The translations under genes and the position numbers were made by a program. DNA of 64,000 bases from Caldithrix sp. (GTDB taxonomy: Bacteria; Zhuqueibacterota; Zhuqueibacteria; Thermofontimicrobiales; Sulfurfontimicrobiaceae). The DNA is taken from positions 41,583 to 105,582 of the forward strand of contig DYKB01000015.1 in NCBI GenBank assembly GCA_020722815.1. Reading direction: 5' to 3'. The notes under the pieces are model-generated. The model saw only the letters and a list, made by a program, of their open reading frames with translations, had not been told where the DNA came from and ran no database searches. Positions 19,398 through 28,153 of the stretch are shown in pieces. Each line of letters begins with the position of its first letter. The first letter of the stretch is position 1.

Positions 19398-19474
19398 CTC
19401 TGAATATTATGATGTCGACAACAGGTAATTTTAATCGTATATTGGTATTTAAATTCTAATTATATTCAGAGGAG
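19398..19474 (+). promoter_or_regulatory. Leader hairpin sequestering the Shine-Dalgarno of the RRM protein gene
   Basis: CTCTGAATAT (19398-19407) is exactly complementary to ATATTCAGAG (19462-19471). The pairing extends to GCT/AGC with one bulge, so the ribosome binding site GAGGAG (19469-19474) lies in the 3' arm. A 54-base AT-rich loop separates the arms. This suggests translation control by RNA folding (a thermometer-like or cold-responsive switch, or autoregulation); the function is inferred from the pairing alone. Confidence 0.6.
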
Positions 19475-19480
19475 CTTCAA

Positions 19481-19804
19481 TTGAATATCTACGTTGGAAA
19501 TCTTCCCCGGACCGCAACGGACGAATCGGTTCGAAATCTTTTTGCAGAGTATGGCGAAGTGACTGAAGTTAAATTACTGAAAGATCAATACTCTGGTGAA
19601 CTTCGAGGCTTTGGCTTTGTAACAATGCCTTCAAAGATGGATGCCCAAAAGGCAATTAACGAAATCAATGGTACGGAAATGGAAGGACGTTCCTTAATCG
19701 TTAACGAAGCACGCCCCAAAGGCGATAATCGTGGTGGCGGCGGTAGCCGCCAGCGAGGTGGTAGCGGTCGTTCTCACGGTGGTCCACGCTCGCGTTCCTG
19801 GTAA
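19481..19804 (+). CDS. Single-RRM RNA-binding protein with Gly/Arg-rich tail
   Basis: A 107-residue protein. Residues 2-80 are one RNA recognition motif: RNP2 is IYVGNL at 3-8 and RNP1 is RGFGFVTM. The C-terminal ~25 residues are a GGGGSRQRGG-type Gly/Arg/Ser tail. Bacterial proteins of this plan are small RNA-binding proteins, in several groups cold-induced and thought to act as RNA chaperones. The start is a TTG at 19481, 6 bases after GAGGAG; the family start motif (MNIYVGNLP) fits exactly. The leader hairpin over the ribosome binding site suggests regulated translation. A terminator follows. Confidence 0.92.
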   Translation: MNIYVGNLPRTATDESVRNLFAEYGEVTEVKLLKDQYSGELRGFGFVTMPSKMDAQKAINEINGTEMEGRSLIVNEARPKGDNRGGGGSRQRGGSGRSHGGPRSRSW

Positions 19805-19824
19805 TCACAAAAATTTTTCCATTA

Positions 19825-19860
19825 AAGGCCTTGCATTCAAAAATGCAAGGCTTTTTTATT
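19825..19860 (+). terminator. Intrinsic terminator of the RRM protein gene
   Basis: GCCTTGCATT pairs with AATGCAAGGC over a short CAAA loop and is followed by a T-rich run (CTTTTTTATTTT). Confidence 0.9.
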
Positions 19861-19909
19861 TTATATCAAGACAGAACACCTCAAGAATCATCTTGAGAGC
19901 CGATCATTA

Positions 19910-21589
19910 CTATTTTTCAGGTTTAACTTTACAAATTAGCAGGGTGATGTCATCCTCCTGCGGTTTATTTTCAGAAAATGACCGAATATTTTGATAGAGC
20001 AGGTCTAAAAGTTCCTGCATTGCCGTAAAATGATTTGATTTTATTAAATCAAGAGCGCTATCGAATCCAAAGTTGATTTTCTGATTCGAACGTGCCTCGA
20101 AAACTCCATCCGTCAAGAAAAATAGAACATCGTCTGCTACCAATTGCATCGAATCACTTTTTGGGTATTGATAGCCTCGGATAACTCCCAGGAGGACTCG
20201 TGTGCTCTTCATTTCACATTTAATATCCCCCTGGCTAATCAGAAACGCTGGCGGATGTCCAGCACTCGCATAATCCAGAATTTTATAAGCCGGATTTAAT
20301 CGGGCAATGATCATGGTGACGAAGAGCCCATCAGAGAGATCACCGATCAATTCTTCATTCAGTTTGGTCAACAGTTTCGCCGGGTCCGATTCATTTTTAG
20401 CAAATGCCCTTAAATAACCCCTGGTCGTTGCCATGAGTAAAGCCGCACCCAGTCCGTGCCCGCTTACGTCACCGATAATCATCCCCATGCATCCATCCGG
20501 CATGGTGATGAAATCAATATAATCGCCATTGGTTTCGCTGGCGGAATAAGTTCCGCCGGCAATATCAAAACCAGGGATAGAATAATTGGATTTCATTAGA
20601 CATTGCTGAATTTCACGTGCGACTCTAAGTTGAAATTCCTGATCATGTTTTTGCTTTATTTCGGTCACATCTTTCAAAACGGAGACAAAATTGGTAATAT
20701 TCCCATTATCATCTTTAAGCGGCGTGATTGTTTGCACACTCCAGTAAAGTTCACCATTTTTTTTTTCGATTAATAATCCCCCCCGGAAAGTATTTCCTGC
20801 CAAAATCGTATTCCAGATATTGGTATAAAAAGCCTGATCCTGTTCGCCCGATTTGAGTATTTGAGGGGATTTGCCAATCACTTCGTCTACCCGATAACCA
20901 GTTGTTTCTTCAAAAGCAGGATTGACATATTCAATTATTCCTTGCCTATTTGTAATCATGACGCTATCAGCCGTTTGTTTAACCACATTCGAAAGTTTCT
21001 TAAGGGCTTCCAGATAATTTTTTCGTTCCGTAATATCTTCAGTATGCAGCATAATTAAATCAGGGGGGAGAAAAACGTAGCTAAAAATCATCACTTTTTT
21101 TTCATTCCGCGTTCGCAGCAAATAATTAGAAAGCTCGCGGGTGATAACGGTCTTCTCCGTAAAACATCTCCAAAAATCAGGCTGGATTTCGGGCAAATCC
21201 GCATAAATTCGGCTTAATCGATCGCCCATGAAGTTACTAATAGCACCATTGGTGAATTTTTTCGCTGCATCATTACAATCTACGAGAATAAAATCATTAT
21301 GGTGATATTGCCAGACATAAGTGGGAATTGGGAAGCCTTTAAATTGTGCTTTGACACGATCTTCACTCTGTTTTTGCCGTCGTTCCGAATCTTTTATTTT
21401 TGTCATATCACGAATTATTACCGTTCCACCGGCAATATTTCCAGCCTCATCTTTTAACGGTCGCCCGGATACTTCAATTAACACGCCCTCAGGCCGTTCG
21501 GGATTTTGGATAAAAATAGAACCTAAAATTCTAAAATGAAAATTTGTAAGGGTATGAATCAATGAAAGACCCCTTCCTGCCTCCCCCAT
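19910..21589 (-). CDS. PAS-domain SpoIIE-type serine phosphatase, N-terminally truncated
   Basis: 559 codons to the stop. A partial PAS C-terminal half comes first (ILGSIFIQNPERPEG, then GRPLKDEAGNIAGGTVIIRDMT), then a second PAS-like region (about 75-190), a third clear PAS/PAC (about 195-320), and a PP2C/SpoIIE phosphatase domain (about 330-555) with metal-binding motifs NGDYIDF, GDVSGHG, FFLTDGVFEA and QEDDITLL. Such proteins dephosphorylate anti-sigma-factor antagonists in partner-switching pathways; no partner is nearby. The only ATG at the 5' end lies inside a palindromic repeat (21568-21627), which encodes the first ~8 residues. The first PAS is cut in half, so the gene has probably lost its original N-terminus and may start at an internal codon or be defective. 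Confidence 0.82.
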   Translation of the reverse strand: MGEAGRGLSLIHTLTNFHFRILGSIFIQNPERPEGVLIEVSGRPLKDEAGNIAGGTVIIRDMTKIKDSERRQKQSEDRVKAQFKGFPIPTYVWQYHHNDFILVDCNDAAKKFTNGAISNFMGDRLSRIYADLPEIQPDFWRCFTEKTVITRELSNYLLRTRNEKKVMIFSYVFLPPDLIMLHTEDITERKNYLEALKKLSNVVKQTADSVMITNRQGIIEYVNPAFEETTGYRVDEVIGKSPQILKSGEQDQAFYTNIWNTILAGNTFRGGLLIEKKNGELYWSVQTITPLKDDNGNITNFVSVLKDVTEIKQKHDQEFQLRVAREIQQCLMKSNYSIPGFDIAGGTYSASETNGDYIDFITMPDGCMGMIIGDVSGHGLGAALLMATTRGYLRAFAKNESDPAKLLTKLNEELIGDLSDGLFVTMIIARLNPAYKILDYASAGHPPAFLISQGDIKCEMKSTRVLLGVIRGYQYPKSDSMQLVADDVLFFLTDGVFEARSNQKINFGFDSALDLIKSNHFTAMQELLDLLYQNIRSFSENKPQEDDITLLICKVKPEK

Positions 21590-21627
21590 TTTCGCTTTTT
21601 GAAAATGGGGGAGAGACAGCGGGGGTC
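21568..21627. repeat. Palindromic repeat truncating the phosphatase gene
   Basis: The arm starting GACCCCTTCCTGCCTCCCCC at 21568 (26 bases, to 21593) and its partner ending GACAGCGGGGGTC at 21627 form a long hairpin with loop GCTTTTT. It overlaps the 5' end of the phosphatase reading frame. Confidence 0.8.
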
Positions 21628-21766
21628 AATTTCCCACTGAAAGCGAGTTCTCCGAAGAAAAAACGTTTCATTTTAGAATTTCAGGTAGAATTATATGATG
21701 AAACCATCCCGATTGAGAGGCCAAAAGTTGATTCAAGAAAAAACGGTGCGATAATGTTCCTGAGAG

Positions 21767-22744
21767 CTATCCCAGATACACATGACACATGCTTTCGATG
21801 ATTTGCTCCACACTGGAATATTTTGCCTTCCACTGTAATAATTTTGCGGCAAGTTGGCAATCGGCATAAAGTTCCGGCGGATCACCCGGACGCCGTGGTC
21901 CAATCGTGTGGGGAATTGGCAAACCACTGATTTTTCGGGCCGTTTCGAGCATTTCCAGAACCGAATACCCCCGGCCGGTTCCCAGATTTACGATCAGACT
22001 TTTTTCTTTTTCAACCAGATAATTCATGGCCAACAAATGGGCTTCTGCCAGATCGCTGACATGAATATAATCGCGGATGCAAGTACCATCCGGGGTATGA
22101 TAATCGTCACCAAATACTTGCAAAATCGGGCGTGTCCCAGCCGCTACTTCCATAATAATTGGTGATAAATTGCCGGGATTTTTCTCTTTCCCGCGGATTC
22201 GACCTTTCACATCATAACCCGTGGCATTAAAATAGCGCAGGGCGGCATAGCGTAAACCTTTGAGCCGGTCATACCAATCAAGAACCTGCTCAATGACCAA
22301 CTTGGTATAGCCATAATAATTAATGGGTTGCAACGGATGTTTTTCATCAATGGGTAAATATTGTGGATTACCATAAACAGCGGCTGATGATGAAAAAACA
22401 ATGTATTTGACCGCATGCGCCTGCATTATATTGAGCAAATTTATGGTGCCGGTAATATTATTGGTAGAAAATTTCTCAGGAATCAGCATTGATTCACCAG
22501 CCGCCTTTAAAGCGGCGAAATGAAATACGACATCAACTGGTTTTGAAAAGGCTTTTTGTAAATCTGGTAATTGTAAAATATCCCCCTGAAAAAATTCAGC
22601 ACGGGGATCCAAATTTTCGATTAAGCCAGTCGAAAGATTATCAAAAATTGTTACCGAATAGCCGGCATCACATAAGTCATGAACGATATGTGAACCAATA
22701 TAACCGGCCCCCCCAACAACTAATATTTGCTTAAAGTTAGACAA
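21767..22744 (-). CDS. galE: UDP-glucose 4-epimerase
   Basis: A 325-residue short-chain dehydrogenase-type enzyme interconverting UDP-galactose and UDP-glucose in the Leloir pathway. It shows the NAD-binding GGAGYIGSH near residue 12, the SSSAAVYG strand with the catalytic Ser, and the YYGYTK motif (Tyr and Lys of the active site). The C-terminal part carries GTGRGYSVLEM and the GPRRPGDPPELYAD stretch typical of GalE. It follows galK by 12 bases on the same strand and is probably co-transcribed with galK and the symporter gene. galT is not seen in the window. Confidence 0.95.
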   Translation of the reverse strand: MSNFKQILVVGGAGYIGSHIVHDLCDAGYSVTIFDNLSTGLIENLDPRAEFFQGDILQLPDLQKAFSKPVDVVFHFAALKAAGESMLIPEKFSTNNITGTINLLNIMQAHAVKYIVFSSSAAVYGNPQYLPIDEKHPLQPINYYGYTKLVIEQVLDWYDRLKGLRYAALRYFNATGYDVKGRIRGKEKNPGNLSPIIMEVAAGTRPILQVFGDDYHTPDGTCIRDYIHVSDLAEAHLLAMNYLVEKEKSLIVNLGTGRGYSVLEMLETARKISGLPIPHTIGPRRPGDPPELYADCQLAAKLLQWKAKYSSVEQIIESMCHVYLG

Positions 22745-22756
22745 AATTACTCTCCA

Positions 22757-23908
22757 TTATGAAAGAATCGAAACGCCACCCTGTATATCGGTGACATACA
22801 CTTTTAATTCACGTCCCATTTTTTGCGGATAGATTTCAGTGGCTTTTGCAATGAAATTTGTTAATGCCGCTTCCTGGATCAGATTGATGGTACAGCCACC
22901 AAAACCACCGCCCATCATCCGGGCACCATAGATACCCGGTTCAGATGCCGCCAGATCGACCAAAAAATCCAGTTCCTTGCAGCTCACGCCATAATCATCC
23001 CGCAGACCGGCATGGGTGGCGTACATTTTCTTTCCAAAGGCATTTAAATCACCCTTCTGAAGATCCTGACAGCCATTCAACAGCCGCTCATTTTCCTCGA
23101 TCACATAACGACAGCGTTGATAGATGATGGGTTCCATTTCGGAACGATGAACTGATAACATTTCCATTGAGACGTCGCGAAGACTACGGATGTCTGGATT
23201 CGTTTTCTGGATGATGGCCACGCCTTTTTCACATTGCCCCCGACGAATATTATATTCAGACGACGCCAGCGAATGGGAAACGCCGGTATTACAGAGTAAA
23301 ATATGAATATTTTTAAATTCAAATGGAAAATATTCATAATTCAGTGATCGGCAATCGAGTTTTAATACTTTATTTTCTGCACCAAAAACACTGATAAATT
23401 GATCCATAATCCCGCATTTGACGCCGACGAATTCATTTTCAGCTTTCTGCCCCATTTTTACAATGTCAATTTTGGCAATCCCAAGCTGAAATATTTCGTT
23501 CAATGCCGAGCCAATTCCCGCTTCAATCGCCGCGGAAGAGGACATACCCGCGCCGATGGGGATATCACCGCCAAAGACGCAATCGAAGTTTTCCGGTTTA
23601 TAGCCCGCTTTTTGAAACTGCTCAACCATGCCCATGAGGTAATTGGGCCAACCTTTATTTGATTTTTTCAGTTTTTTGATATCGAATTCAAAAGAATCAT
23701 TCATATCCGAAGCAAAAAGTCGTGAAACCGGTTTGGCAGAAGGTGCCACTGCCAGGATGATCGCTTTATCAATCGCCGCCGGCAGCACAAATCCTTCATT
23801 ATAATCAGTGTGTTCACCGATTAAATTCACTCTTCCCGGTGCCCGCACCAGCAAAGGCTCTTTCTGGTAAAGAGATTTGAATTTTTCTTTGATCGCCTGT
23901 ATATTCAT
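22757..23908 (-). CDS. galK: Galactokinase
   Basis: A 383-residue GHMP kinase that phosphorylates galactose to galactose-1-phosphate with ATP. Diagnostic motifs are the galactokinase signature GRVNLIGEHTDYNEG near residue 30, the ATP-binding PIGAGMSSSAA, and the C-terminal GARMMGGGFGGC. Length is normal. It is the middle gene of a symporter-galK-galE set, so it would act directly on galactose brought in by the upstream transporter. Confidence 0.96.
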   Translation of the reverse strand: MNIQAIKEKFKSLYQKEPLLVRAPGRVNLIGEHTDYNEGFVLPAAIDKAIILAVAPSAKPVSRLFASDMNDSFEFDIKKLKKSNKGWPNYLMGMVEQFQKAGYKPENFDCVFGGDIPIGAGMSSSAAIEAGIGSALNEIFQLGIAKIDIVKMGQKAENEFVGVKCGIMDQFISVFGAENKVLKLDCRSLNYEYFPFEFKNIHILLCNTGVSHSLASSEYNIRRGQCEKGVAIIQKTNPDIRSLRDVSMEMLSVHRSEMEPIIYQRCRYVIEENERLLNGCQDLQKGDLNAFGKKMYATHAGLRDDYGVSCKELDFLVDLAASEPGIYGARMMGGGFGGCTINLIQEAALTNFIAKATEIYPQKMGRELKVYVTDIQGGVSILS

Positions 23909-23975
23909 CTAAATTAAGAACCTTTATTTTATTCAAAGTAATTCGACTTAAGAATATATATTTATTGAGAAATAC

Positions 23976-24027
23976 CAACCAAAAGGCCGGGTAGATATGA
24001 ATATTAAAAATCGACCCGGCTTTACAA
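23976..24027 (-). terminator. Possible terminator / attenuating hairpin after the symporter gene
   Basis: AAAGCCGGGT and ACCCGGCCTTTT pair on the minus strand across an AT-rich loop, just after the symporter stop codon and about 70 bases before galK. The T-run is short, so it may only partly terminate. Confidence 0.55.
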
Positions 24028-24029
24028 AT

Positions 24030-25583
24030 TTACCAGAAAATTATATAAAGTATTATTGTCGCGACAATCACCACCGCCCCCAATAATTTTACAGAAGTTG
24101 CCGGCCGCATGTCAAAATCCGCCCGAACGGGTATTTCTTTGGCTTTTACTGGCGCAGCCAATGTCATCATATACATCACAACCAAGATCACGGCGAATGT
24201 AATTGCCATCCGGTTAAGAAATGCAATTTCACCGAATTGCCATTGTAAAAATCCATAAACGGGTACGGTCAAAATAAGTCCTGTGACACCAGCGGCCGGC
24301 GGTGCTTGTTTAAAAATCATTCCAAAAACAAATACGGCCAGAATACCGGGTGAGATATAACCCTGAAATTCCTGAATATAGGTAAAAATTCCCTTGAACT
24401 TGGGATTTCCCAATTGCGGGGCGATGAAGCACCCGATAAGGACGAAAATTAACGTGGTAATACGGCCTGTCCAGATAAGTGTCTTTTGGGAGGCATCCAT
24501 TTTGAAATGCCGTTTATATAAATCCATGGTGAAAATCGTAGAGGCAGAATTTAACATGGAAGCCAGAGAACTAATTACTGCACCACTGATTGCAGCAAAG
24601 ATAAACGCACGAACGCCAGGGCTAACCAATCTACGAATCAGAAGCGGGTAGGCGGCATCGGTGCCACTTTCACCGGTCATCTGACTCCCATAAAGCTGCC
24701 AGGCAATAATACCCGGGAATATGATAATGAAAGGAATGATGAGCTTGAGTAAGGCCGCGAAAATAATCCCCATCTGTCCCTGACGAAGGGTCTTGGCGGC
24801 GAGTGTTCGCTGGGTGATATATTGATTCAGCCCCCAATAATAGAAGTTCGGAATCCAGAGCCCAATGACCAGAGCGGTCCAGGGAAGGACAGAATGGTTG
24901 CGCGGTAGAATCATGTGCAATTTATCGGCATTTTGTTCAAAAAGGACACCCAAACCACCAATTGCTTTTAAACCAATATAAAGCGTGAGGGCACCACCCA
25001 TAATCAACGCTGAACCTTGAAACAGATCGGCCCAGGCAACTGCTTTCAAGCCGCCCCAGATAGTATAAAGCGCGGCGATACTCCCGATTATCCAGACACC
25101 GAGTAGCAAATGGTCCGGATTATTCAAATCGCCAAAAAGCGTTTGCAGGGTCAATCCACCGGAATAAATCACGGCGGCAATGGTAACCCCAACATAAATC
25201 AACATGGTATAAAAAGCCATAATCGCCCGCGCGGCTGGATTGTAACGGTATTCCAGATATTCAGGAATGGTATAAACCCCGATACTTAAAAACTTTGGCA
25301 GGAAAAAGATAGCGACGAAAACCAGTGTAATTGCCGCCATCCATTCATAGCTGGCAATGGCCATACCAGCACTGCCAGCGCCCTGACCGGCCATGCCCAC
25401 AAAATGTTCGGTGGATATATTAGCTGCGATTAATGAAAGCCCGATGAGTGGCCAGGTTAAGCCACGACTGGCCAGGAAGAAATCTTCACTGGTTTCCTCT
25501 TTTCGGCTCTTGTACATACTGACACCAACAACAATTCCAAAAAATCCCAGGAAAACAACAATATCAAGCCAGGTTAATTGCAT
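24030..25583 (-). CDS. Sodium/solute symporter (SSS family), vSGLT-like galactose/glucose transporter
   Basis: A 517-residue inner-membrane protein with about 14 predicted helices. The N-terminal region closely follows the known pattern of the Vibrio sodium/galactose symporter: NISTEHFVGMAGQG in helix 1-2, then IASYEWMAAITL and YTIPEYLEYRYN. It moves a sugar inward with sodium. The galactose specificity is inferred from this resemblance and from galK and galE directly downstream on the same strand. The start ATG has a weak AAGGG-type site upstream. Confidence 0.9.
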   Translation of the reverse strand: MQLTWLDIVVFLGFFGIVVGVSMYKSRKEETSEDFFLASRGLTWPLIGLSLIAANISTEHFVGMAGQGAGSAGMAIASYEWMAAITLVFVAIFFLPKFLSIGVYTIPEYLEYRYNPAARAIMAFYTMLIYVGVTIAAVIYSGGLTLQTLFGDLNNPDHLLLGVWIIGSIAALYTIWGGLKAVAWADLFQGSALIMGGALTLYIGLKAIGGLGVLFEQNADKLHMILPRNHSVLPWTALVIGLWIPNFYYWGLNQYITQRTLAAKTLRQGQMGIIFAALLKLIIPFIIIFPGIIAWQLYGSQMTGESGTDAAYPLLIRRLVSPGVRAFIFAAISGAVISSLASMLNSASTIFTMDLYKRHFKMDASQKTLIWTGRITTLIFVLIGCFIAPQLGNPKFKGIFTYIQEFQGYISPGILAVFVFGMIFKQAPPAAGVTGLILTVPVYGFLQWQFGEIAFLNRMAITFAVILVVMYMMTLAAPVKAKEIPVRADFDMRPATSVKLLGAVVIVATIILYIIFW

Positions 25584-25960
25584 GGTAAGCCCTTTCTTAA
25601 TTAATTCACCGTAATACCAGAAAATACCGTTACTATCCTCAACTTTATAAAAACCAGTAGATAAAATCCCTAAAAAAATAGCTGGTAATGTATGAATTTA
25701 AATCCAGAATTGCAAGTCAAAAATTCAAATGATGTTACAAAAAGTAAATATGAAGGCTATTGAATGTTCATCCGAAAAAGCATCCGGATCTATCATTGCG
25801 GGAAGCGTTTTGGATGACGAAGCAATCTCCCGTTATTTTATGAGGGGATTGCTGCGGCAAAAAGCGCCTCGCAATATCAGTGTTTGGGATTTTCGCAGCG
25901 ACACTATTTAACTTTTTCAACTGCCAACCTGGCTGTTTCTAAAAGCGGTGTTACCGAAAT
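25584..25960. other. Intergenic region with repeat copy C
   Basis: The gap between the symporter start (25583) and the metallopeptidase stop (25904) holds a degenerate family 1 element and AT-rich sequence upstream of the symporter, presumably its promoter. No gene is supported. Confidence 0.5.
25760..25910. repeat. MITE-like palindromic element, family 1, copy C (degenerate)
   Basis: Same orientation as copy B. The core TCATTGCGGGAAGCGTTTTG and GACGAAGCAATCTCC are kept. The ends are decayed (TGTTCATCCGAAAA and TTTTCGCAGCGACACTATT). It overlaps the last bases of the metallopeptidase gene. Confidence 0.7.
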
Positions 25961-27961
25961 TGATTCACCGACCGCCAATTTCATCCATTCATCGGGCGTT
26001 AATGCGCCCAATCGGCACATTCGTTCCATTTCCACCGCCATATTTTTATTTTCAAGATATTGCTTAAGTTGAAAATCGATGATATGCCCAATCGCATAAT
26101 CTGGCAAATAGAGACCGTAGGCAATCATGTGGGAATAGATTGCCAGTAAAGGCGAATCATTTTTTCCAAACACGGGTGCATAATATTGATTCCAGGTATC
26201 AATTGCGATTTTAACCACTGCGGCCTTTAATTCTTCAGCATTGGCATGGGGATGTTCATAAAGCCAGTGCCAGACCGCCATATCCACCAGTGAGACCCCT
26301 GAAATTTCGTAAAGTGACCATAATTGATCCAGAACCTGATAAATTTCTGCCGCAGAATCCGTTTGTTTGATTCCTAATAGATCGAGATCCTTTGCCTGAA
26401 AGGTAAAAGCAAAGGCCTCGGTAAAAGCATTGTTTGGAACACCGCGCAAAAAATAGTGATCCACTTTATTTAATGAAAAAACCTGTTCGACATTGTGCCC
26501 CAGTTCATGAATCGCAATATTAAAGCCTTTGTATTGCATGCCGCTGGCAGGAATGCGGGTACGCAAATGGGCTTTATCACTTCTTCGACCGCCTTCCATG
26601 GCATGGCCCGCGCCACGAGAGGGATCAACCTGAATTTTTTCGGCCAAAAATGCCACCGTAATCGAACAAAATCCCAGGTCGGATAGAATTTGCGGGAGGT
26701 CTTCCTGAAAAGCAGCCACGGAAGGATATTTTTTGCTAACAATTTTATCCAATTCTTCAGGCGGGATTGTCCCGCGTGATTTAAATCCATCGTACCAGAT
26801 ATCGAATGGTTCCAGCGGACGACCCAATCGCTTTTGAATAATCTGAGCTACCTCCTGAATAACCGGCGAAGTCAGTAGGGTGGTAAAGAGCGCTTTCACT
26901 TTTTCTTCCGGAATCTCCCGATCGGATTCAAATTTACGCTGTATTAATGTTGGTGCATTTGGATAATATTGATCGGCTAATTGGGTAGCCTGAAAAATAT
27001 CCAATAATTTTTCATAGCGAATCGTGGCTTCAGGTTCATTACTGACGTTAATATTTCCTTCGGCTGAAATCACTTCATTCACACCCGGTTTCCAGAAAAC
27101 TTTGGGATTATTAATGACAACTTTTGGAATATCCTGTCTGATAATGCGTTCCATGATTAAAGCAATCATCTGTTGCCGGCTCAGTCCATCCGGATTGGCA
27201 TACTGGGACTTAATTTCATCCCGCAACCCCCAATGAAGAATCAGCTTTAATCCATCCGGAAAAAGGCAATGATCATCGTCGGTTAAAACTTTATCCAGCA
27301 GAATATTATATTCGCTGATATAGTTATCAGCCGCCAGATAAGCCTGTCCCAATTTTTGCTGGACAGCAGCCGGTATCCGAGCCGGCAAAATCTTTAGCAT
27401 TCGATCCTGTGCCCAGTCTTCCCGACTCCAATTCGGCCCATTTTGAAGTCTTTCTTCCAGGGTGTGGGCTGGAAAATTTAGTAAAATCACAAAGGCAATC
27501 TTTGTTTTAAAAAGATCGTCAATCGTATGCGCCCCGGGGGAATATTCACCCAGGAGGTAATCAATGGGGAGAATTTCGCCGGTATCCACATCCAGATGCC
27601 ATTTTAATTCCCGACTCAATTCACTGGCATGACCGAAAATTTGCTCAAAGGCTGCTTCAAGTCTGACGAAAGTCTGTTGTCGTATTTGGGGATCAGCGAT
27701 AAAATGCGCTTTACAAAAATTTTGAAATGCCTCGGCAGTACCATCTTCAGCCTGCCAGAATTGGGCAACCTGCTTAACGCCTTTCTGGATACGCGCTATG
27801 GATACTTCAGGATACAATTTTGCCACACTGGAAATTGTGTTTTCAATTTGCGCAGAAGAAATTAACATTTTATTCTCCTTTTCGGTTTCACGAGCGCAAG
27901 CAAATAAAATCAAAAGTAAAAAAATGAGAAAAACGTATCGAACAATTTTTCGCCTGGACAT
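25904..27961 (-). CDS. Lipoprotein zinc metallopeptidase (HExxH)
   Basis: About 685 residues from the ATG at 27959-27961, which has GGGAGG just upstream; nine further codons are open but lack a good start. It has a lipoprotein signal with lipobox LFAC in FLLLILFACARE. The catalytic motif HELGH (IAIHELGHNVEQ) lies around residue 490, and a downstream EAFAF (about 26 residues later) offers the third zinc ligand, as in gluzincin peptidases. The helical, M3-like appearance is inferred, and I cannot name a MEROPS family. It is probably periplasmic or outer-membrane-attached. It is divergent from the GH3 gene, sharing a 190-bp upstream region. Confidence 0.75.
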   Translation of the reverse strand: MSRRKIVRYVFLIFLLLILFACARETEKENKMLISSAQIENTISSVAKLYPEVSIARIQKGVKQVAQFWQAEDGTAEAFQNFCKAHFIADPQIRQQTFVRLEAAFEQIFGHASELSRELKWHLDVDTGEILPIDYLLGEYSPGAHTIDDLFKTKIAFVILLNFPAHTLEERLQNGPNWSREDWAQDRMLKILPARIPAAVQQKLGQAYLAADNYISEYNILLDKVLTDDDHCLFPDGLKLILHWGLRDEIKSQYANPDGLSRQQMIALIMERIIRQDIPKVVINNPKVFWKPGVNEVISAEGNINVSNEPEATIRYEKLLDIFQATQLADQYYPNAPTLIQRKFESDREIPEEKVKALFTTLLTSPVIQEVAQIIQKRLGRPLEPFDIWYDGFKSRGTIPPEELDKIVSKKYPSVAAFQEDLPQILSDLGFCSITVAFLAEKIQVDPSRGAGHAMEGGRRSDKAHLRTRIPASGMQYKGFNIAIHELGHNVEQVFSLNKVDHYFLRGVPNNAFTEAFAFTFQAKDLDLLGIKQTDSAAEIYQVLDQLWSLYEISGVSLVDMAVWHWLYEHPHANAEELKAAVVKIAIDTWNQYYAPVFGKNDSPLLAIYSHMIAYGLYLPDYAIGHIIDFQLKQYLENKNMAVEMERMCRLGALTPDEWMKLAVGESISVTPLLETARLAVEKVK

Positions 27962-28153
27962 AAGGCCTCCCTCTAAATTTGGTAACATCAGTTTTGAAAC
28001 GAAATTTCAAACTTATGAGATAATTAAATCCAGGAAAAAGATCAAGTTTTATTTAAAAAATATTGAAAAAAATGTAATAATTTGTTATCATTATAGACCA
28101 GTTGTAAATTCTCAATACCTGTAACCCTAAAAATCAGAAAGGATGGCATCTTT

